NCBI GenBank assembly: GCA_035760665.1
Contig: DASTSN010000104.1
Location: 14,619 to 78,618 of the forward strand
DNA from: DASTSN01 sp035760665
Lineage (GTDB): Bacteria; Bacteroidota; Bacteroidia; Chitinophagales; Chitinophagaceae
Direction of reading: 5' to 3'
Length of the DNA: 64,000 nucleotides
Shown here: piece by piece, positions 8,534 to 17,789 of the stretch
How the letters are laid out: every line of letters begins with the position of its first letter
How positions within the stretch are numbered: the stretch's first letter is position 1
Made by a program: the position numbers and the translations under genes
The notes under the pieces: generated by a model
Seen by the model: only the letters and a program-made list of their open reading frames with translations
The model's database searches: none
What the model was told of the DNA's origin: nothing

Positions 8534-10483
8534 GTGCTGCTATCTGTTATCATAGTCAATTATAATGTGAAGCATTTCCTGGAGCAATGTCTCGCTTCAG
8601 TGGAAAAAGCATTGCTGTCCGTAGGAAATGACGGGGAAGTGATTGTGCTTGATAATTGCTCAAGTGATAATAGCGTGGCATACCTGCAAGCAAAATTTCC
8701 CACGGTTCAATTTGTTGTCAACGAACAAAATCTTGGTTTTGCAAAAGCCTGTAACAAGGGCTACGGGCTGTCAACCGGCCGTTATGTGCTTTTTCTGAAC
8801 CCCGACACCATCGTACCCGAAGATTGTTTTCAAAAATGTATTGCACTCCTGGCTTCCCGTACGGATGCCGGCGCCCTGGGTATTCGCATGCTCGATGGTA
8901 AAGGCCGGTTCCTGAAAGAATCGAAACGAGCTTTTCCCTCGCCACTTACGGCTTTGTATAAACTGGTGGGCCTGGCAAGACTTTTTCCGCATTCTAAAAC
9001 ATTTGCCCGATACCACCTTGGCTATTTAAGTGAACAGGATAACCACGAAGTGGATGTGCTGGCAGGCGCTTTTATGATGATAAAAAGAAATGTGCTGGAG
9101 CAGATTGGAAGTTTCGATGAAATCTTTTTCATGTACGGCGAAGATATTGATATGAGTTTTCGTATTCAGCGGGCGGGGTATGAAAACATTTATTTTGCCG
9201 GGAGCACGATCATACATTTTAAAGGAGAAAGTACCCGCCGCGGCAGCCTGAATTATGTGAGAATGTTTTATGCGGCCATGAGCATTTTTGTACGAAAGCA
9301 TTATGGAAAAAACCGGGCCGGTGTGTTTAATTTTTTTATTCATCTTGCCATCTGGGCAAGAGCTGTGCTATCGGCTCTTGGCAAATTTGTAAAACGCATA
9401 GGCCTGCCCGTGATTGACGCAGGATTTATCCTGCTGGCCTTCTGGATTGCAAAATTTGGCTGGTCCACTTATGTGCGAACGGATGTCAACTATGAACAAA
9501 GATTATTGTGGACCGCTTTTCCATTGTTTACCCTGCTTTTTTTACTGGTCGCTTATTATGCAGGAATGTATGACCGGTGGTATAAACGGTCCAGGCTGGC
9601 AAAATCGATGCTGGTAGCTGCCTTGTTTTTACTGGCCGGCTATTCGCTGCTGCCGGAAACGTATCGGTTTTCAAGAGCAATTATTTTGTTTGGAGCCATA
9701 CTGGCTTTTTTCTTCATCAGCATGTTGCGGCGGATCTTATTGGGGCTGGAGGTGCTGCAAAGAACAAAAACGTCCGAAGACCATCCCCGCACTTTGATTG
9801 CCGGAACGCAAGAGGAATACGCAGCAGTAATGACATTGCTGAAAGAAGCCGGTTTTCAGGAAAGGGTGATTGGACGTATCGGTGTGATGGACAACGATAC
9901 GGAGGCTGTTGGGTATTATAAAGAGATTCCTGCTATTGCAAAGCACCTGCTGTTTAATGAGGTCATTTTTTGCGAAGGCACACTTTCGTTTAAAGAAATT
10001 ATTGAAACCATTCAGCAGTTACCCTCCCGGCTAACCGTTAAATTCCATGCCGGGAAAAGTGGAAGTATTGTCGGCAGCGATTCGAAATACGAGGCAGGGG
10101 AAGCACTTTCTAAAGAAAATGGCTACCATCTTGCAGACCCCTACAACAGGCGTTTGAAAAGACTGGTGGATGTTGGGGTGTCAGTATTTGCCCTCGTAAC
10201 ATTTCCTGTTCACCTGGTATTGGTTAAAAAGCCCCTGCGCTTTTTTGGCCATTGTTTGCTTGTGTTGTTTTATCAAAAAACATGGGTTGGGTATTGTATC
10301 AAGGAGCTTCATTTGCCGCGGCTTCGTCCCTGCGTGGTTGCCTGCAACGGTATTCCCGCCAGTGCTGAACAAACGATGCCATATGAAAGCCTGCTGATGG
10401 CTGATCAATGGTATGCCAGGGATTATGAGCCGGCGCAGGATGTTAAACTACTACTCAGGGTTTACCGGCAACTTGGTGCATAA
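8534..10483 (+). CDS. GT2 glycosyltransferase fused to membrane and degenerate sugar-transferase-like region
   Basis: Residues 1 to about 260 form a family 2 glycosyltransferase of the rhamnosyltransferase type: 'LLSVIIVNYNVKHFLEQCL', 'LFLNPDTIVPEDC' (metal-binding DxD-like NPDT) and 'FMYGEDIDMSFRIQRAGY'. Four or five hydrophobic helices follow (about residues 290-400), then a Rossmann-like segment starting near 'RTLIAGTQEEYAAVM'. The tail 'NRRLKRLVDVGVSVFALVTFPVHLV...FYQKTWVGY' recalls the start of a bacterial polyprenyl-phosphate sugar-1-phosphate transferase, but the rest of that catalytic domain is not recognisable. The start is GTG at 8534. The role is probably in polysaccharide or glycolipid assembly at the inner membrane; acceptor and donor are unknown. 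Confidence 0.8.
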   Translation: MLLSVIIVNYNVKHFLEQCLASVEKALLSVGNDGEVIVLDNCSSDNSVAYLQAKFPTVQFVVNEQNLGFAKACNKGYGLSTGRYVLFLNPDTIVPEDCFQKCIALLASRTDAGALGIRMLDGKGRFLKESKRAFPSPLTALYKLVGLARLFPHSKTFARYHLGYLSEQDNHEVDVLAGAFMMIKRNVLEQIGSFDEIFFMYGEDIDMSFRIQRAGYENIYFAGSTIIHFKGESTRRGSLNYVRMFYAAMSIFVRKHYGKNRAGVFNFFIHLAIWARAVLSALGKFVKRIGLPVIDAGFILLAFWIAKFGWSTYVRTDVNYEQRLLWTAFPLFTLLFLLVAYYAGMYDRWYKRSRLAKSMLVAALFLLAGYSLLPETYRFSRAIILFGAILAFFFISMLRRILLGLEVLQRTKTSEDHPRTLIAGTQEEYAAVMTLLKEAGFQERVIGRIGVMDNDTEAVGYYKEIPAIAKHLLFNEVIFCEGTLSFKEIIETIQQLPSRLTVKFHAGKSGSIVGSDSKYEAGEALSKENGYHLADPYNRRLKRLVDVGVSVFALVTFPVHLVLVKKPLRFFGHCLLVLFYQKTWVGYCIKELHLPRLRPCVVACNGIPASAEQTMPYESLLMADQWYARDYEPAQDVKLLLRVYRQLGA

Positions 10484-10644
10484 TTTTTTGTAGGAAACGA
10501 ACCACGTGACAATGAAAGAAAACCTGCAGTAACAGAAATCCTGCACAGAACTTTCCAGGTCATATGATTAAGTGCTTTCTCCCCCCTAATTTCGCAGCTG
10601 TTTTAACTGATTAGTGGTTAACTTTATAATCCCAGCCCGGCTTA

Positions 10645-12177
10645 ATGGCAACGATCATCGATATTAAATTACCCAAGGCAATTGCTGCTGCTTTGCGATT
10701 ACCGCAAAATGACCCGCGGCGCCAGCAAATTCGTGTGCTGCAAAAGTTGCTCAAGAAAGCCCGTTTTACCGCATTCGGGCAGGAGCACCGTTTCGACGAA
10801 ATTTTATTCAGTCGTCATCCCGGGAAAAAATTTCAGGAAATTGTACCTGTCCATGATTACGATCGAATTTACAACCGCTGGTGGAAAAAAACACTGGATG
10901 GCGTTCCCGATGTAACCTGGCCCGGAAAGATTAAATATTATGCACTAAGCTCAGGCACATCAGAAGCGGCCAGTAAGTATATACCTGTTACCCGCGAAAT
11001 GCTCCGAAGCAATACCATTAATTATATCAGGCAGTTCATCAGCCTGATGAGTTACGAGCACGTTCCGCGCAATGCAATGACCAAAGGATTTTTAATGCTG
11101 GGCGGCGCCACAGACCTGCAGAAAGGTGAAGCCGGCTGGTATGCAGGGGACCTGAGCGGTATCCTGGCAAAAAAACGTCCTTTCTGGTTTCAGACATTTT
11201 ATAAACCGGGTGGTCGTATTGCCGCCATAAAAGACTGGAACCAGAAGCTCTACGAAATTGTTGAAAATGCAAAGAACTGGGATATCGGCTACATCGTGGG
11301 AGTGCCTGCATGGTGCCAGATGTGTATGGAAATGGTAATTGAGCATTATAAAGTAAAAAACATACACGAGATCTGGCCCAACTTTTCCTTCTTTGTGCAT
11401 GGTGGTGTGGCATTTGAACCTTACAAAAAGGGATTTGAACGCCTGCTAGGCAAGCCAATCATTTATATTGAAAACTATCTTGCCAGCGAAGGATTTATTG
11501 CTTTTAAACACCGGGAATACGCCAAGGGCATGCAGCTGATTTTGAATAATAATATTTTTTTTGAGTTTGTACCTTTCGACGATAAGAATTTTGATGCTGA
11601 TGGTAAAATGGTGGAGAAACCGGAAGCCCTGATGGTTCATGAAGTGGAAGAGGGCCGAGATTATGCCTTGCTGATGAGCACCAACTCCGGGGCGTGGCGT
11701 TACCTGATTGGCGATACCGTACGGTTTGTCAATAAAGAACGCTGTGAAGTAGTGATTACTGGGCGTACCAAGCACTTCCTGAGCCTGGTAGGCGAACACC
11801 TGAGTGTTGAGAATATGAACAAGGCTATCGAACTGGTAAGTGATGAAATGAATATTTGTATTCCCGAGTTCACTGTAGTGGGGTTTCCCTACGAGCATTT
11901 TTTTGCACACAAATGGTATGTGGCATCTGATGATCATGTAAACCCTGAAGAGCTGCGAAAAAAAATAGATCAGAAATTATGTGAGCTCAACGATGATTAT
12001 GCTGTGGAGCGTACAAGTGCCCTCAAGGAAATATTCCTGGAAGTGTTGCCGGAAGAAAAATTTTTAGCGTTTATGAAAATGAAAGGCAAACTGGGCAGCC
12101 AGCATAAATTTCCAAGGGTATTGAAAGGAAAAATGCTGGAAGACTGGAACAGGTTCCTGGCAAACGGATCTGTCTAG
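10645..12177 (+). CDS. GH3 auxin-responsive promoter family protein (acyl-adenylate fold)
   Basis: A 510-residue member of the bacterial branch of the GH3 family, relatives of the plant enzymes that adenylate carboxylic acids and join them to amino acids. Visible family parts are 'KIKYYALSSGTSEAASKYIPVT' (phosphate-binding loop, Ser/Thr rich), 'YIENYLASEGFIAF', 'RYLIGDTVRFV' and 'ITGRTKHFLSLVGEHLSVENM' near the hinge. Members are common in Bacteroidota but, to my knowledge, their substrates are not established; acyl-amino-acid formation is an inference from the fold. The upstream 160-base gap holds no other gene. A strong terminator follows at 12205-12240. Confidence 0.88.
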   Translation: MATIIDIKLPKAIAAALRLPQNDPRRQQIRVLQKLLKKARFTAFGQEHRFDEILFSRHPGKKFQEIVPVHDYDRIYNRWWKKTLDGVPDVTWPGKIKYYALSSGTSEAASKYIPVTREMLRSNTINYIRQFISLMSYEHVPRNAMTKGFLMLGGATDLQKGEAGWYAGDLSGILAKKRPFWFQTFYKPGGRIAAIKDWNQKLYEIVENAKNWDIGYIVGVPAWCQMCMEMVIEHYKVKNIHEIWPNFSFFVHGGVAFEPYKKGFERLLGKPIIYIENYLASEGFIAFKHREYAKGMQLILNNNIFFEFVPFDDKNFDADGKMVEKPEALMVHEVEEGRDYALLMSTNSGAWRYLIGDTVRFVNKERCEVVITGRTKHFLSLVGEHLSVENMNKAIELVSDEMNICIPEFTVVGFPYEHFFAHKWYVASDDHVNPEELRKKIDQKLCELNDDYAVERTSALKEIFLEVLPEEKFLAFMKMKGKLGSQHKFPRVLKGKMLEDWNRFLANGSV

Positions 12178-12204
12178 CTGTTAAAAAATAACTCAATTAT
12201 CGGT

Positions 12205-12240
12205 CCTCTTCCCATATTTCTGGAAGAGGTTTTTTATTTT
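12205..12240 (+). terminator. Rho-independent terminator after the GH3-family gene
   Basis: Stem arms CCTCTTCC (12205-12212) and GGAAGAGG (12222-12229) pair perfectly and are followed by a run of T with one interruption. The LysE gene starts 19 bases further on, so its promoter must overlap or lie inside this region. Confidence 0.85.
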
Positions 12241-12258
12241 TAACCGAAACAAAACCGG

Positions 12259-12894
12259 ATGATCGAGGCTTTTTTGAAAGGAATTACACTGGGCTTGCTG
12301 CTGAGTATATCAGTGGGGCCCGTGTTATTTTCCGTCATCAAGCAAAGCCTGAATAACGGCCATCGCGGCGGTATGGCTTTTGTACTCGGTGTTTCGGCTA
12401 GTGATATTACGCTGGTCCTTATCAGCAATGTCTTTACACAGCTTTTTAGTAGCTTAAGCAGTCACAGGGTGTTTATTGGCGTTGCCGGTAGTATTTTCCT
12501 GGTTGCAATGGGTATTTATTTCCTTTTTTTTAAAAAGATAAAAGTTGATAAAGAGGGTCAGTTGGTTATCAAGTTTCGTAAACGTGACTATGCAAGGATT
12601 TTTTTCTCCGGTTTTTTTATGAATTTACTTAACCCGGCCGTATTTCTTTTCTGGCTCACCACCTCCACCACATTTATTAATCACACCATACAGCAACGCC
12701 TGCTGATTTTTACAACCTGCCTGGTGCTGGTTTTATCGGGTGATATTGCCAAGGTGCTGCTGGCAGGTAAAATCCGAAAAAAACTGACTCCGCACAATAT
12801 TCATATCATCAACCGCATTAACGGTCTTGTGTTAGTGGGTTTTGGTATCGCCCTGATGTGGGGCCTGCTTGCTTACGCTAACCACCTGGGGTAA
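12259..12894 (+). CDS. LysE/RhtB family exporter
   Basis: A 211-residue inner-membrane protein with about six hydrophobic helices. The N-terminal block 'GITLGLLLSISVGPVLFSVIKQSLNNGHRGGMAFVLGVSASDI' carries the 'GP...' motif and the Gly-rich second helix of LysE/RhtB amino-acid exporters. 'NPAVFLFWL' in the middle is also characteristic. The family exports amino acids or derivatives by proton exchange; the substrate cannot be read from the sequence. A charged cytoplasmic loop (KKIKVDKEGQLVIKFRKRD) separates the two halves. Confidence 0.9.
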   Translation: MIEAFLKGITLGLLLSISVGPVLFSVIKQSLNNGHRGGMAFVLGVSASDITLVLISNVFTQLFSSLSSHRVFIGVAGSIFLVAMGIYFLFFKKIKVDKEGQLVIKFRKRDYARIFFSGFFMNLLNPAVFLFWLTTSTTFINHTIQQRLLIFTTCLVLVLSGDIAKVLLAGKIRKKLTPHNIHIINRINGLVLVGFGIALMWGLLAYANHLG

Positions 12895-12940
12895 TTATTT
12901 TTAACAAATAAGTTGCAGCAGGCGGCTTAAGTTTGAAGAT

Positions 12941-13486
12941 ATGGCTAAGAACCGGCAACTGCTCATACTCTTCGGGCTGTTCAGTCTCCAGCTTTGTTCT
13001 GCACAGCAGAGTTTCTTGTTTGTAAAAAAAAGGGGCCGGAAAGTAAAGACGTATTTTGAAGGCGACCGCTTAAAGATCCAGTCCCGTACGAATGACCTGC
13101 TTGATGGCACCATCACGTTGCTTCGTAACGATTCTGTTTATATCAATTCAATCGGATTTTCATCAGCTGCTATTCAAAAAATCTTTTTAAAAAGAAAAAC
13201 TCGCAAACCCTTTCCAATCGACGGCAGGCAGGCTTTGTATATTACCGGTGCAGTTGCCCTGTCCACATTTGGCATGACAGCGGCCGGATGGGAACCTGCG
13301 GGCCGCTCCTTGCTGTATTCTTCCACGATTGGTTTTGGACCCATTCTGCTGACGGCAGCTGCTCGCAAAATCAATCTGAAACGAAAATATTACAGGATCG
13401 GAAAAAAATACAGGCTGCAGGTACTTGACTTTTATTTGCCTGACAAAAACCTGCCGCCAGGGTTACCCGCAGGCAAACGGTTTTGA
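12941..13486 (+). CDS. Secreted or membrane-anchored protein of unknown function
   Basis: This 181-residue protein starts with a signal-peptide-like segment (MAKNRQLLILFGLFSLQLCSAQQ), with likely cleavage near residue 22. The mature part is very basic (many Lys/Arg-rich stretches such as KKRGRKVKT and KRKTRKPF). It also contains a moderately hydrophobic middle region (about residues 100-140), possibly a membrane hairpin. I do not recognise the family. It sits between the LysE exporter and mtgA genes on the same strand, 16 bases from the latter, so cotranscription with mtgA is likely and an envelope role is a reasonable guess. Confidence 0.65.
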   Translation: MAKNRQLLILFGLFSLQLCSAQQSFLFVKKRGRKVKTYFEGDRLKIQSRTNDLLDGTITLLRNDSVYINSIGFSSAAIQKIFLKRKTRKPFPIDGRQALYITGAVALSTFGMTAAGWEPAGRSLLYSSTIGFGPILLTAAARKINLKRKYYRIGKKYRLQVLDFYLPDKNLPPGLPAGKRF

Positions 13487-13502
13487 CTAATATTGCAGCT
13501 GT

Positions 13503-14219
13503 ATGAAAACCAAAGGACTTGTTCCACGCTTGTTGCGCAAACTGAAGCGAATACTCCTGATCCTTTTCATTGCTCAGTTTGTGTACATTATTTTATTAAA
13601 ATGGATGGATCCGCCTGTTACGCTTACACAACTCGGCAGCTGGATAAGCGGCCATGGCTTAAAAAGAGATTATGTAGATAAGTCAGCAATGGCGCCTGCG
13701 GCAAAACTGGCAGTTATAGCTGCTGAAGATCAGTTATTTCCCGATCACAACGGTTTCGATTTTAAGTCGATTGAAAAAGCCATGAAGCACAATCAAAAGA
13801 GTCAATCGCTCCATGGTGCCAGCACCATCAGCCAGCAGGTGGCTAAAAATGTGTTCCTGTGGCAGGGCCGCAGCTGGATCCGGAAAGGGTTTGAAGTGTA
13901 TTTTACCTTTATGATTGAACAGATCTGGGGCAAAAAAAGAATACTTGAAGTATACCTGAACGTTATTCAAATGGGCGACGGGGTATTTGGCATTGAAGCG
14001 GCGGCAAAACATTATTTTAATAAATCCGCTGCTAATCTTTCCCGCCAGGAGTCAGCCATGATCGCAGCCTGTTTACCCAACCCGGTTCGCTACACGGTAA
14101 AACCACTTTCCTCCTATGTGGCAAACCGCTCGGGTTGGATTATGCGGCAGATGAATAACCTGGACAATGATCCCGATATCAGGGATCTCATTTATAATAA
14201 GCCTTCGGCAAAAAAATAA
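13503..14219 (+). CDS. mtgA: Monofunctional biosynthetic peptidoglycan transglycosylase
   Basis: A GT51 enzyme of 238 residues that polymerises lipid II into glycan strands at the periplasmic face of the inner membrane. One N-terminal helix (about residues 16-33) anchors it. Motif 1 is 'VIAAEDQLFPDHNGFD' with the catalytic Glu; motif 2 'GASTISQQVAKNVFLWQGR' and motif 3 'KKRILEVYLNVIQMGDGVFGIEAAAKHYF' are intact. There is no transpeptidase domain, which sets it apart from class A PBPs. The gene ends one base before the convergent ArnT-like gene. Confidence 0.95.
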   Translation: MKTKGLVPRLLRKLKRILLILFIAQFVYIILLKWMDPPVTLTQLGSWISGHGLKRDYVDKSAMAPAAKLAVIAAEDQLFPDHNGFDFKSIEKAMKHNQKSQSLHGASTISQQVAKNVFLWQGRSWIRKGFEVYFTFMIEQIWGKKRILEVYLNVIQMGDGVFGIEAAAKHYFNKSAANLSRQESAMIAACLPNPVRYTVKPLSSYVANRSGWIMRQMNNLDNDPDIRDLIYNKPSAKK

Positions 14220-14220
14220 A

Positions 14221-15885
14221 CTATTCTACAATCAGCCGGATTTTATCGCTGTTATGGGTCGGCGGATTCTGCCCGGCCCCTATCGCAAAACGCAGGTAAT
14301 ATTCTCCTTGGGGTATATCAATATGAATGACAGCATTCCTGTTTTGCGGGGCAGCTAAAAATTCCAGGTTCTGCGCTATGATAAAATCTTTCACCCAGCC
14401 ATTTTTATTGAAAACGGCAATACGCAGATCGCCTGCAGGGTGATTGCTTTCAATAAATTGTGCATACCGGTAAGGCACATTCGGAAAATAGGTGATTGAC
14501 AGAGAATCGCCCTGCCTGGCCTGGTAAAGTTTTTTCGAAGGTCTTATATCAATTTTGGCAAATGACGCAAAGGCTGAGTCGTACCGGTAGCCAATCCAGC
14601 CGATAGCAGTGAACAAGGAATCCTGATAATATCCCGTACGATCGGTATCGAGGATGTACACAGGTTTGCCTAACAGGGAATCTTCAACCGGCCAGAGATT
14701 ATAATTGTTTTTCCTGCCACGGTACGTATTTAGCGAATACGCCATTTGGCCGGTGTAAAACCAGTATTTAGAGGCCCGCTGGTAAGAACTGTAGAATACA
14801 ACGGGCAGACCTTTGGTAATCTTTTTCATATTGCCCGGCCAGCCCTGCCAGGAATGATACCGTTCTTTGATTACGCCGACAGGAATAAAATCTACAATAA
14901 GTGCAGCCCGGGCTATCAGCACAAGTACAACAGTGAACGGCAATAAACGGTATAAAATTTTTTGCCATTTTTTTCTGTCGGCTAAAAAATTATGACTTAG
15001 CACCACCAGGGGTACCAGCACGGGAGATGTCCAGTTGGCTTCCACTTTGCCTTTGAACGTGCTGAGGAAAAAAAAGAGATAGATACCGGCCAGGGTAAAC
15101 TTCAGTGCTTTTTCAGTGCTGTTGTGTATTCTGCAGTAAAAAGCTGCAGGCAACAGCACGAAACCTGCAATGGGTCCCGGCAGTAGTAATTGCCCCGTGA
15201 TGTAATCCAGTGTGTGGGATAGTTTATAGGGATTCACATTGCTTTCAAATAAATGGTAACGAACGCTTATCCATTCGTGCTGATACTGCCACCACAGGTG
15301 GGGGACAAACAATACCAGTGCTACAATCCCTGCTAAATACGTTTGGTAGCGTATAAATAATTTACGATCTGACAGCAGGACAAAGAACACAATCAGCACC
15401 CCGTGATATTTGCTATACAGCAACAGCGCCGTAACAAGCCCTAATAAAAGGGTATTGGTGAAAGATTTGTTTTCGGAGAATTTTTTAAAATAAACGAAGA
15501 ATAGGGCTGTAAAAAATATCAGTGGCGTATCCGGTACCGCCATGAATCCACCCAATTGAAGGGCTGCAAGGGAAAGGGCGATTGCATAGAATAAAAAAGG
15601 TTTTTGCCTGCGGAGTAACTGCTCAATGAGGAGTAATGTTCCTGTATTCATCAGGGCTGCCAGTAACCGAACACCCAGTTCGTTATGAAAAACAGCGTAA
15701 CCGATACGTACCATCAGGGCAATCATTGGCGGATGATCGAAATAGCCCCAGTCGAGGTAATGACTGTAAACCCAGTAGTAGGCTTCGTCATCAATGAGTT
15801 CCGTAAAGCCTGATTGCACAAGGGCCAGCAGCAACCACAATCCGTAGAAAACAAATCGATGATATTTAGTCATAAACGCTTTCAT
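14221..15885 (-). CDS. ArnT/PMT-like GT39-GT83 glycosyltransferase, membrane
   Basis: An integral membrane protein of 554 residues with about ten hydrophobic helices in its first two thirds. The first periplasmic loop has 'LIDDEAYYWVYSHYLDWGYFDHPPMIALMVRIG', with the acidic pair and the 'DHPP' signature of C-GT fold lipid-linked sugar transferases (PMT_2/ArnT). The C-terminal 180 residues are a soluble beta-rich domain, probably periplasmic. The enzyme is expected to transfer a sugar from a polyprenyl phosphate carrier to an envelope acceptor, as yet unknown. It follows the nicotinamide riboside kinase gene by 15 bases on the same strand. An alternative start lies four codons downstream. Confidence 0.87.
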   Translation of the reverse strand: MKAFMTKYHRFVFYGLWLLLALVQSGFTELIDDEAYYWVYSHYLDWGYFDHPPMIALMVRIGYAVFHNELGVRLLAALMNTGTLLLIEQLLRRQKPFLFYAIALSLAALQLGGFMAVPDTPLIFFTALFFVYFKKFSENKSFTNTLLLGLVTALLLYSKYHGVLIVFFVLLSDRKLFIRYQTYLAGIVALVLFVPHLWWQYQHEWISVRYHLFESNVNPYKLSHTLDYITGQLLLPGPIAGFVLLPAAFYCRIHNSTEKALKFTLAGIYLFFFLSTFKGKVEANWTSPVLVPLVVLSHNFLADRKKWQKILYRLLPFTVVLVLIARAALIVDFIPVGVIKERYHSWQGWPGNMKKITKGLPVVFYSSYQRASKYWFYTGQMAYSLNTYRGRKNNYNLWPVEDSLLGKPVYILDTDRTGYYQDSLFTAIGWIGYRYDSAFASFAKIDIRPSKKLYQARQGDSLSITYFPNVPYRYAQFIESNHPAGDLRIAVFNKNGWVKDFIIAQNLEFLAAPQNRNAVIHIDIPQGEYYLRFAIGAGQNPPTHNSDKIRLIVE

Positions 15886-15900
15886 GCAGCGAAAGTGAAA

Positions 15901-16455
15901 TTAAAATGTTTCTTCCTTTAAAAGCCTGTCTACGGCCACAACAGCTTTTTCAAACCGTTCGGTATAATTGCCGCTGATATCGACCCACGGTGTGGATTGA
16001 TTCACCATCAGGTCCTTGTAAATTTTATATAATATCCTTCTGGTTTCCAGGTCCGGATATTCTCTTAATTCATCCTTTACCCACGGCAAATCCACGTTGC
16101 ACAACAGATAAAGATCGTATTGCCGTGTAATAATTTCATCCAGTACATAGCGATGACATTTGCCAAAAACAAATTCGCACCACACCTTCATCACGTACAT
16201 ATCTGTATCAATAAACAGCGGGTTTGCCCCAGCAGCAGTCTGACGAGTTGCCAGCTCTGCGGAATATTTGTCTTCCAGTTCAAGCTGTCCGCGGGCAATT
16301 GCCAGCAGGTCTTCAAACTGATAGTTTTTTCCGTGTAATAAGAGGTATTCTCTTGCATATTCCGGGCACCAGCTGGTATGATAATGTGCTGCCAGCTGCT
16401 CGCATAATGTACTTTTACCGGTTGATTCCGGACCTATGATTACAATTTTTTTCAT
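15901..16455 (-). CDS. NadR-like nicotinamide riboside kinase (AAA P-loop)
   Basis: A 184-residue P-loop kinase. The Walker A motif is 'GPESTGKSTLC' at residues 8-18, followed by 'WCPEYAREYL', which matches the kinase domain of NadR, the enzyme that phosphorylates nicotinamide riboside to NMN. The NMN adenylyltransferase domain of full NadR is missing, so this is a stand-alone kinase. The start ATG at 16455 places the P-loop at the usual distance from the N-terminus. The adjoining upstream gene is pnuC, the nicotinamide riboside importer, four bases away. Together they form a vitamin B3 salvage pair in which phosphorylation traps the imported nucleoside. Confidence 0.9.
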   Translation of the reverse strand: MKKIVIIGPESTGKSTLCEQLAAHYHTSWCPEYAREYLLLHGKNYQFEDLLAIARGQLELEDKYSAELATRQTAAGANPLFIDTDMYVMKVWCEFVFGKCHRYVLDEIITRQYDLYLLCNVDLPWVKDELREYPDLETRRILYKIYKDLMVNQSTPWVDISGNYTERFEKAVVAVDRLLKEETF

Positions 16456-16459
16456 AAGC

Positions 16460-17095
16460 TTACTGCAAGTTAGTCTGCCTGCTTCTTTTTGCCCGTTTCC
16501 TCCACTCCAGCAATCCAAACACCGCCATCACCAACAGTACCAGGTAGTATACACTGGTAAACACATAATGTTTTACAAAATACAGGGGAATGGATGCAAT
16601 GTTGGTAGCTATCCACCAGTACCAGCTTTCCACTTTTTTTCTTGTCATTAGCCACATGCCGGTAAAGGCTGTGGAAGAGGCAAAGGCATCGGCCCAGGGA
16701 ATGGCGCCGGGTGCAAAATCTTTTTTCAGGTATGTGAGCAGGAGGTAGATGGTAATATAAAAAGAGGCTGCAAAAAGCAGCTGGTACATCCACCAGCGCT
16801 TATCCGAATACGTTACATGCACGACCGGCTGCTGTTGCTGGTTTTTCCGGGTCCATACGATCCAGCCGTAAATGCTCATGATGGTATAGTAGAGGTTTAC
16901 ACTGGCTTCTCCCAGCAGGCTGCCTTTAATGCTTAAGTACACATAAAAAATTGTATTGATAAGCCCTGTGGGATAAACAAGAATATTTTCTGTACGGGAA
17001 AACCAGACACTGATGATACCGGAAAATACAGCCATATATTCCAGCCACCCGGTTTGTTGCATGCCTTCAATGAACTGTTGATAGATGTCGTGCAA
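16460..17095 (-). CDS. pnuC: PnuC family nicotinamide riboside transporter
   Basis: A 211-residue inner-membrane protein with about seven hydrophobic helices and the PnuC core 'EYMAVFSGIISVWFSRTENILVYPTGLINTIFYVYLSIKGSLLGEASVNLYYTIMSIYGWIVW' (broken here only for description; the block spans roughly residues 18-82). The aromatic-rich 'WYWWIATNIASIPLYFVKHYVFTSVYY' near the end is also typical. Facilitated uptake of nicotinamide riboside is the family role. The neighbouring NadR-like kinase favours this substrate over thiamine (PnuT) or riboflavin (PnuX). No TPP or FMN riboswitch-like leader is seen; only 36 bases separate it from the upstream M23 peptidase gene. Confidence 0.92.
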   Translation of the reverse strand: MHDIYQQFIEGMQQTGWLEYMAVFSGIISVWFSRTENILVYPTGLINTIFYVYLSIKGSLLGEASVNLYYTIMSIYGWIVWTRKNQQQQPVVHVTYSDKRWWMYQLLFAASFYITIYLLLTYLKKDFAPGAIPWADAFASSTAFTGMWLMTRKKVESWYWWIATNIASIPLYFVKHYVFTSVYYLVLLVMAVFGLLEWRKRAKRSRQTNLQ

Positions 17096-17131
17096 GTTCA
17101 GCTAAAATTTAGCAAATGTACAGCCGGCAAA

Positions 17132-17734
17132 TTAATTCGCCGGTTTTCGGTAGGCTTTCATGGTGCGTAAATACCGTGGACCTCTTTTTGTCTGAAACCG
17201 TGTGGGTATCTGTTGCCATTGACCGCTGCGGCTAACAGTCCATACCAGGAAATGGAGGTGGGGAAAAGCTGCGTAACCTGTTTTTCCACTCAGCCCGATT
17301 ACCTGCCCCTGTTTTACCGAATCACCCACTGCAACCAGCGCCCCTTTTTTTTGTAAATGCCAATAGCCGGCACGGGAACCATCGCTGTGCTGAATGATGA
17401 GAAAATTGCCATAGGGCCTGTATTTACGGTTCCAGCCACCCTTATTGCCATCTTCTTTCAACCGGATAACCACACCATCCCTTGCAGCACAAATTTTTGT
17501 TCCTTTTTTCATTTTAAAATCCAGCGCTGCCCGTTCCTTGTGTGAGAAACGACTGAAATAACCCTGCACCAGCCAATGTGAATGATCAATTTCATACGGT
17601 AGCGCATATACATAACTGCTATCATCTTTTAAAATGCCTTTTCGTAGCAGCCTTGTTTCCCGGCGTAACGGGTTTTTGCTGACACTGCAGGCGGCAAAAT
17701 AATAACAGCACAGTACTACAAGCATCCATCTCAT
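17132..17734 (-). CDS. M23 family metallopeptidase, lipoprotein
   Basis: A 200-residue protein with a lipoprotein signal: MRWMLVVLCCYYFAAC, lipidated Cys at residue 16. The LytM-type domain has the first zinc ligands in 'SHKERAALDFKMKKGTKICAARDGVV' (His and Asp), a middle 'IQHSDGSRAGYWHLQKKG' and the final 'FPHLHFLVW' HxH motif, so the zinc site seems complete. It should cleave peptidoglycan cross-links or regulate amidases in the periplasm. It lies between the SRPBCC and pnuC genes on the same strand with short gaps, so it may be cotranscribed with both. Confidence 0.88.
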   Translation of the reverse strand: MRWMLVVLCCYYFAACSVSKNPLRRETRLLRKGILKDDSSYVYALPYEIDHSHWLVQGYFSRFSHKERAALDFKMKKGTKICAARDGVVIRLKEDGNKGGWNRKYRPYGNFLIIQHSDGSRAGYWHLQKKGALVAVGDSVKQGQVIGLSGKTGYAAFPHLHFLVWTVSRSGQWQQIPTRFQTKRGPRYLRTMKAYRKPAN

Positions 17735-17789
17735 TCTGTAAAAATAAGTAGCCGGGGAGTAGGAACAGGCAGTTGCTAAAACCGGTATC

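Noticed and set aside
12928..12935. TAAGTTTG as a -7 promoter element for the 181-residue protein gene
   Set aside because: It lies five bases before the ATG, so transcription would start inside the coding region; likely chance.
17096..17131. TPP or FMN riboswitch before pnuC
   Set aside because: The gap to the upstream gene is only 36 bases and no riboswitch core is visible; the NadR-like kinase neighbour fits nicotinamide riboside instead.
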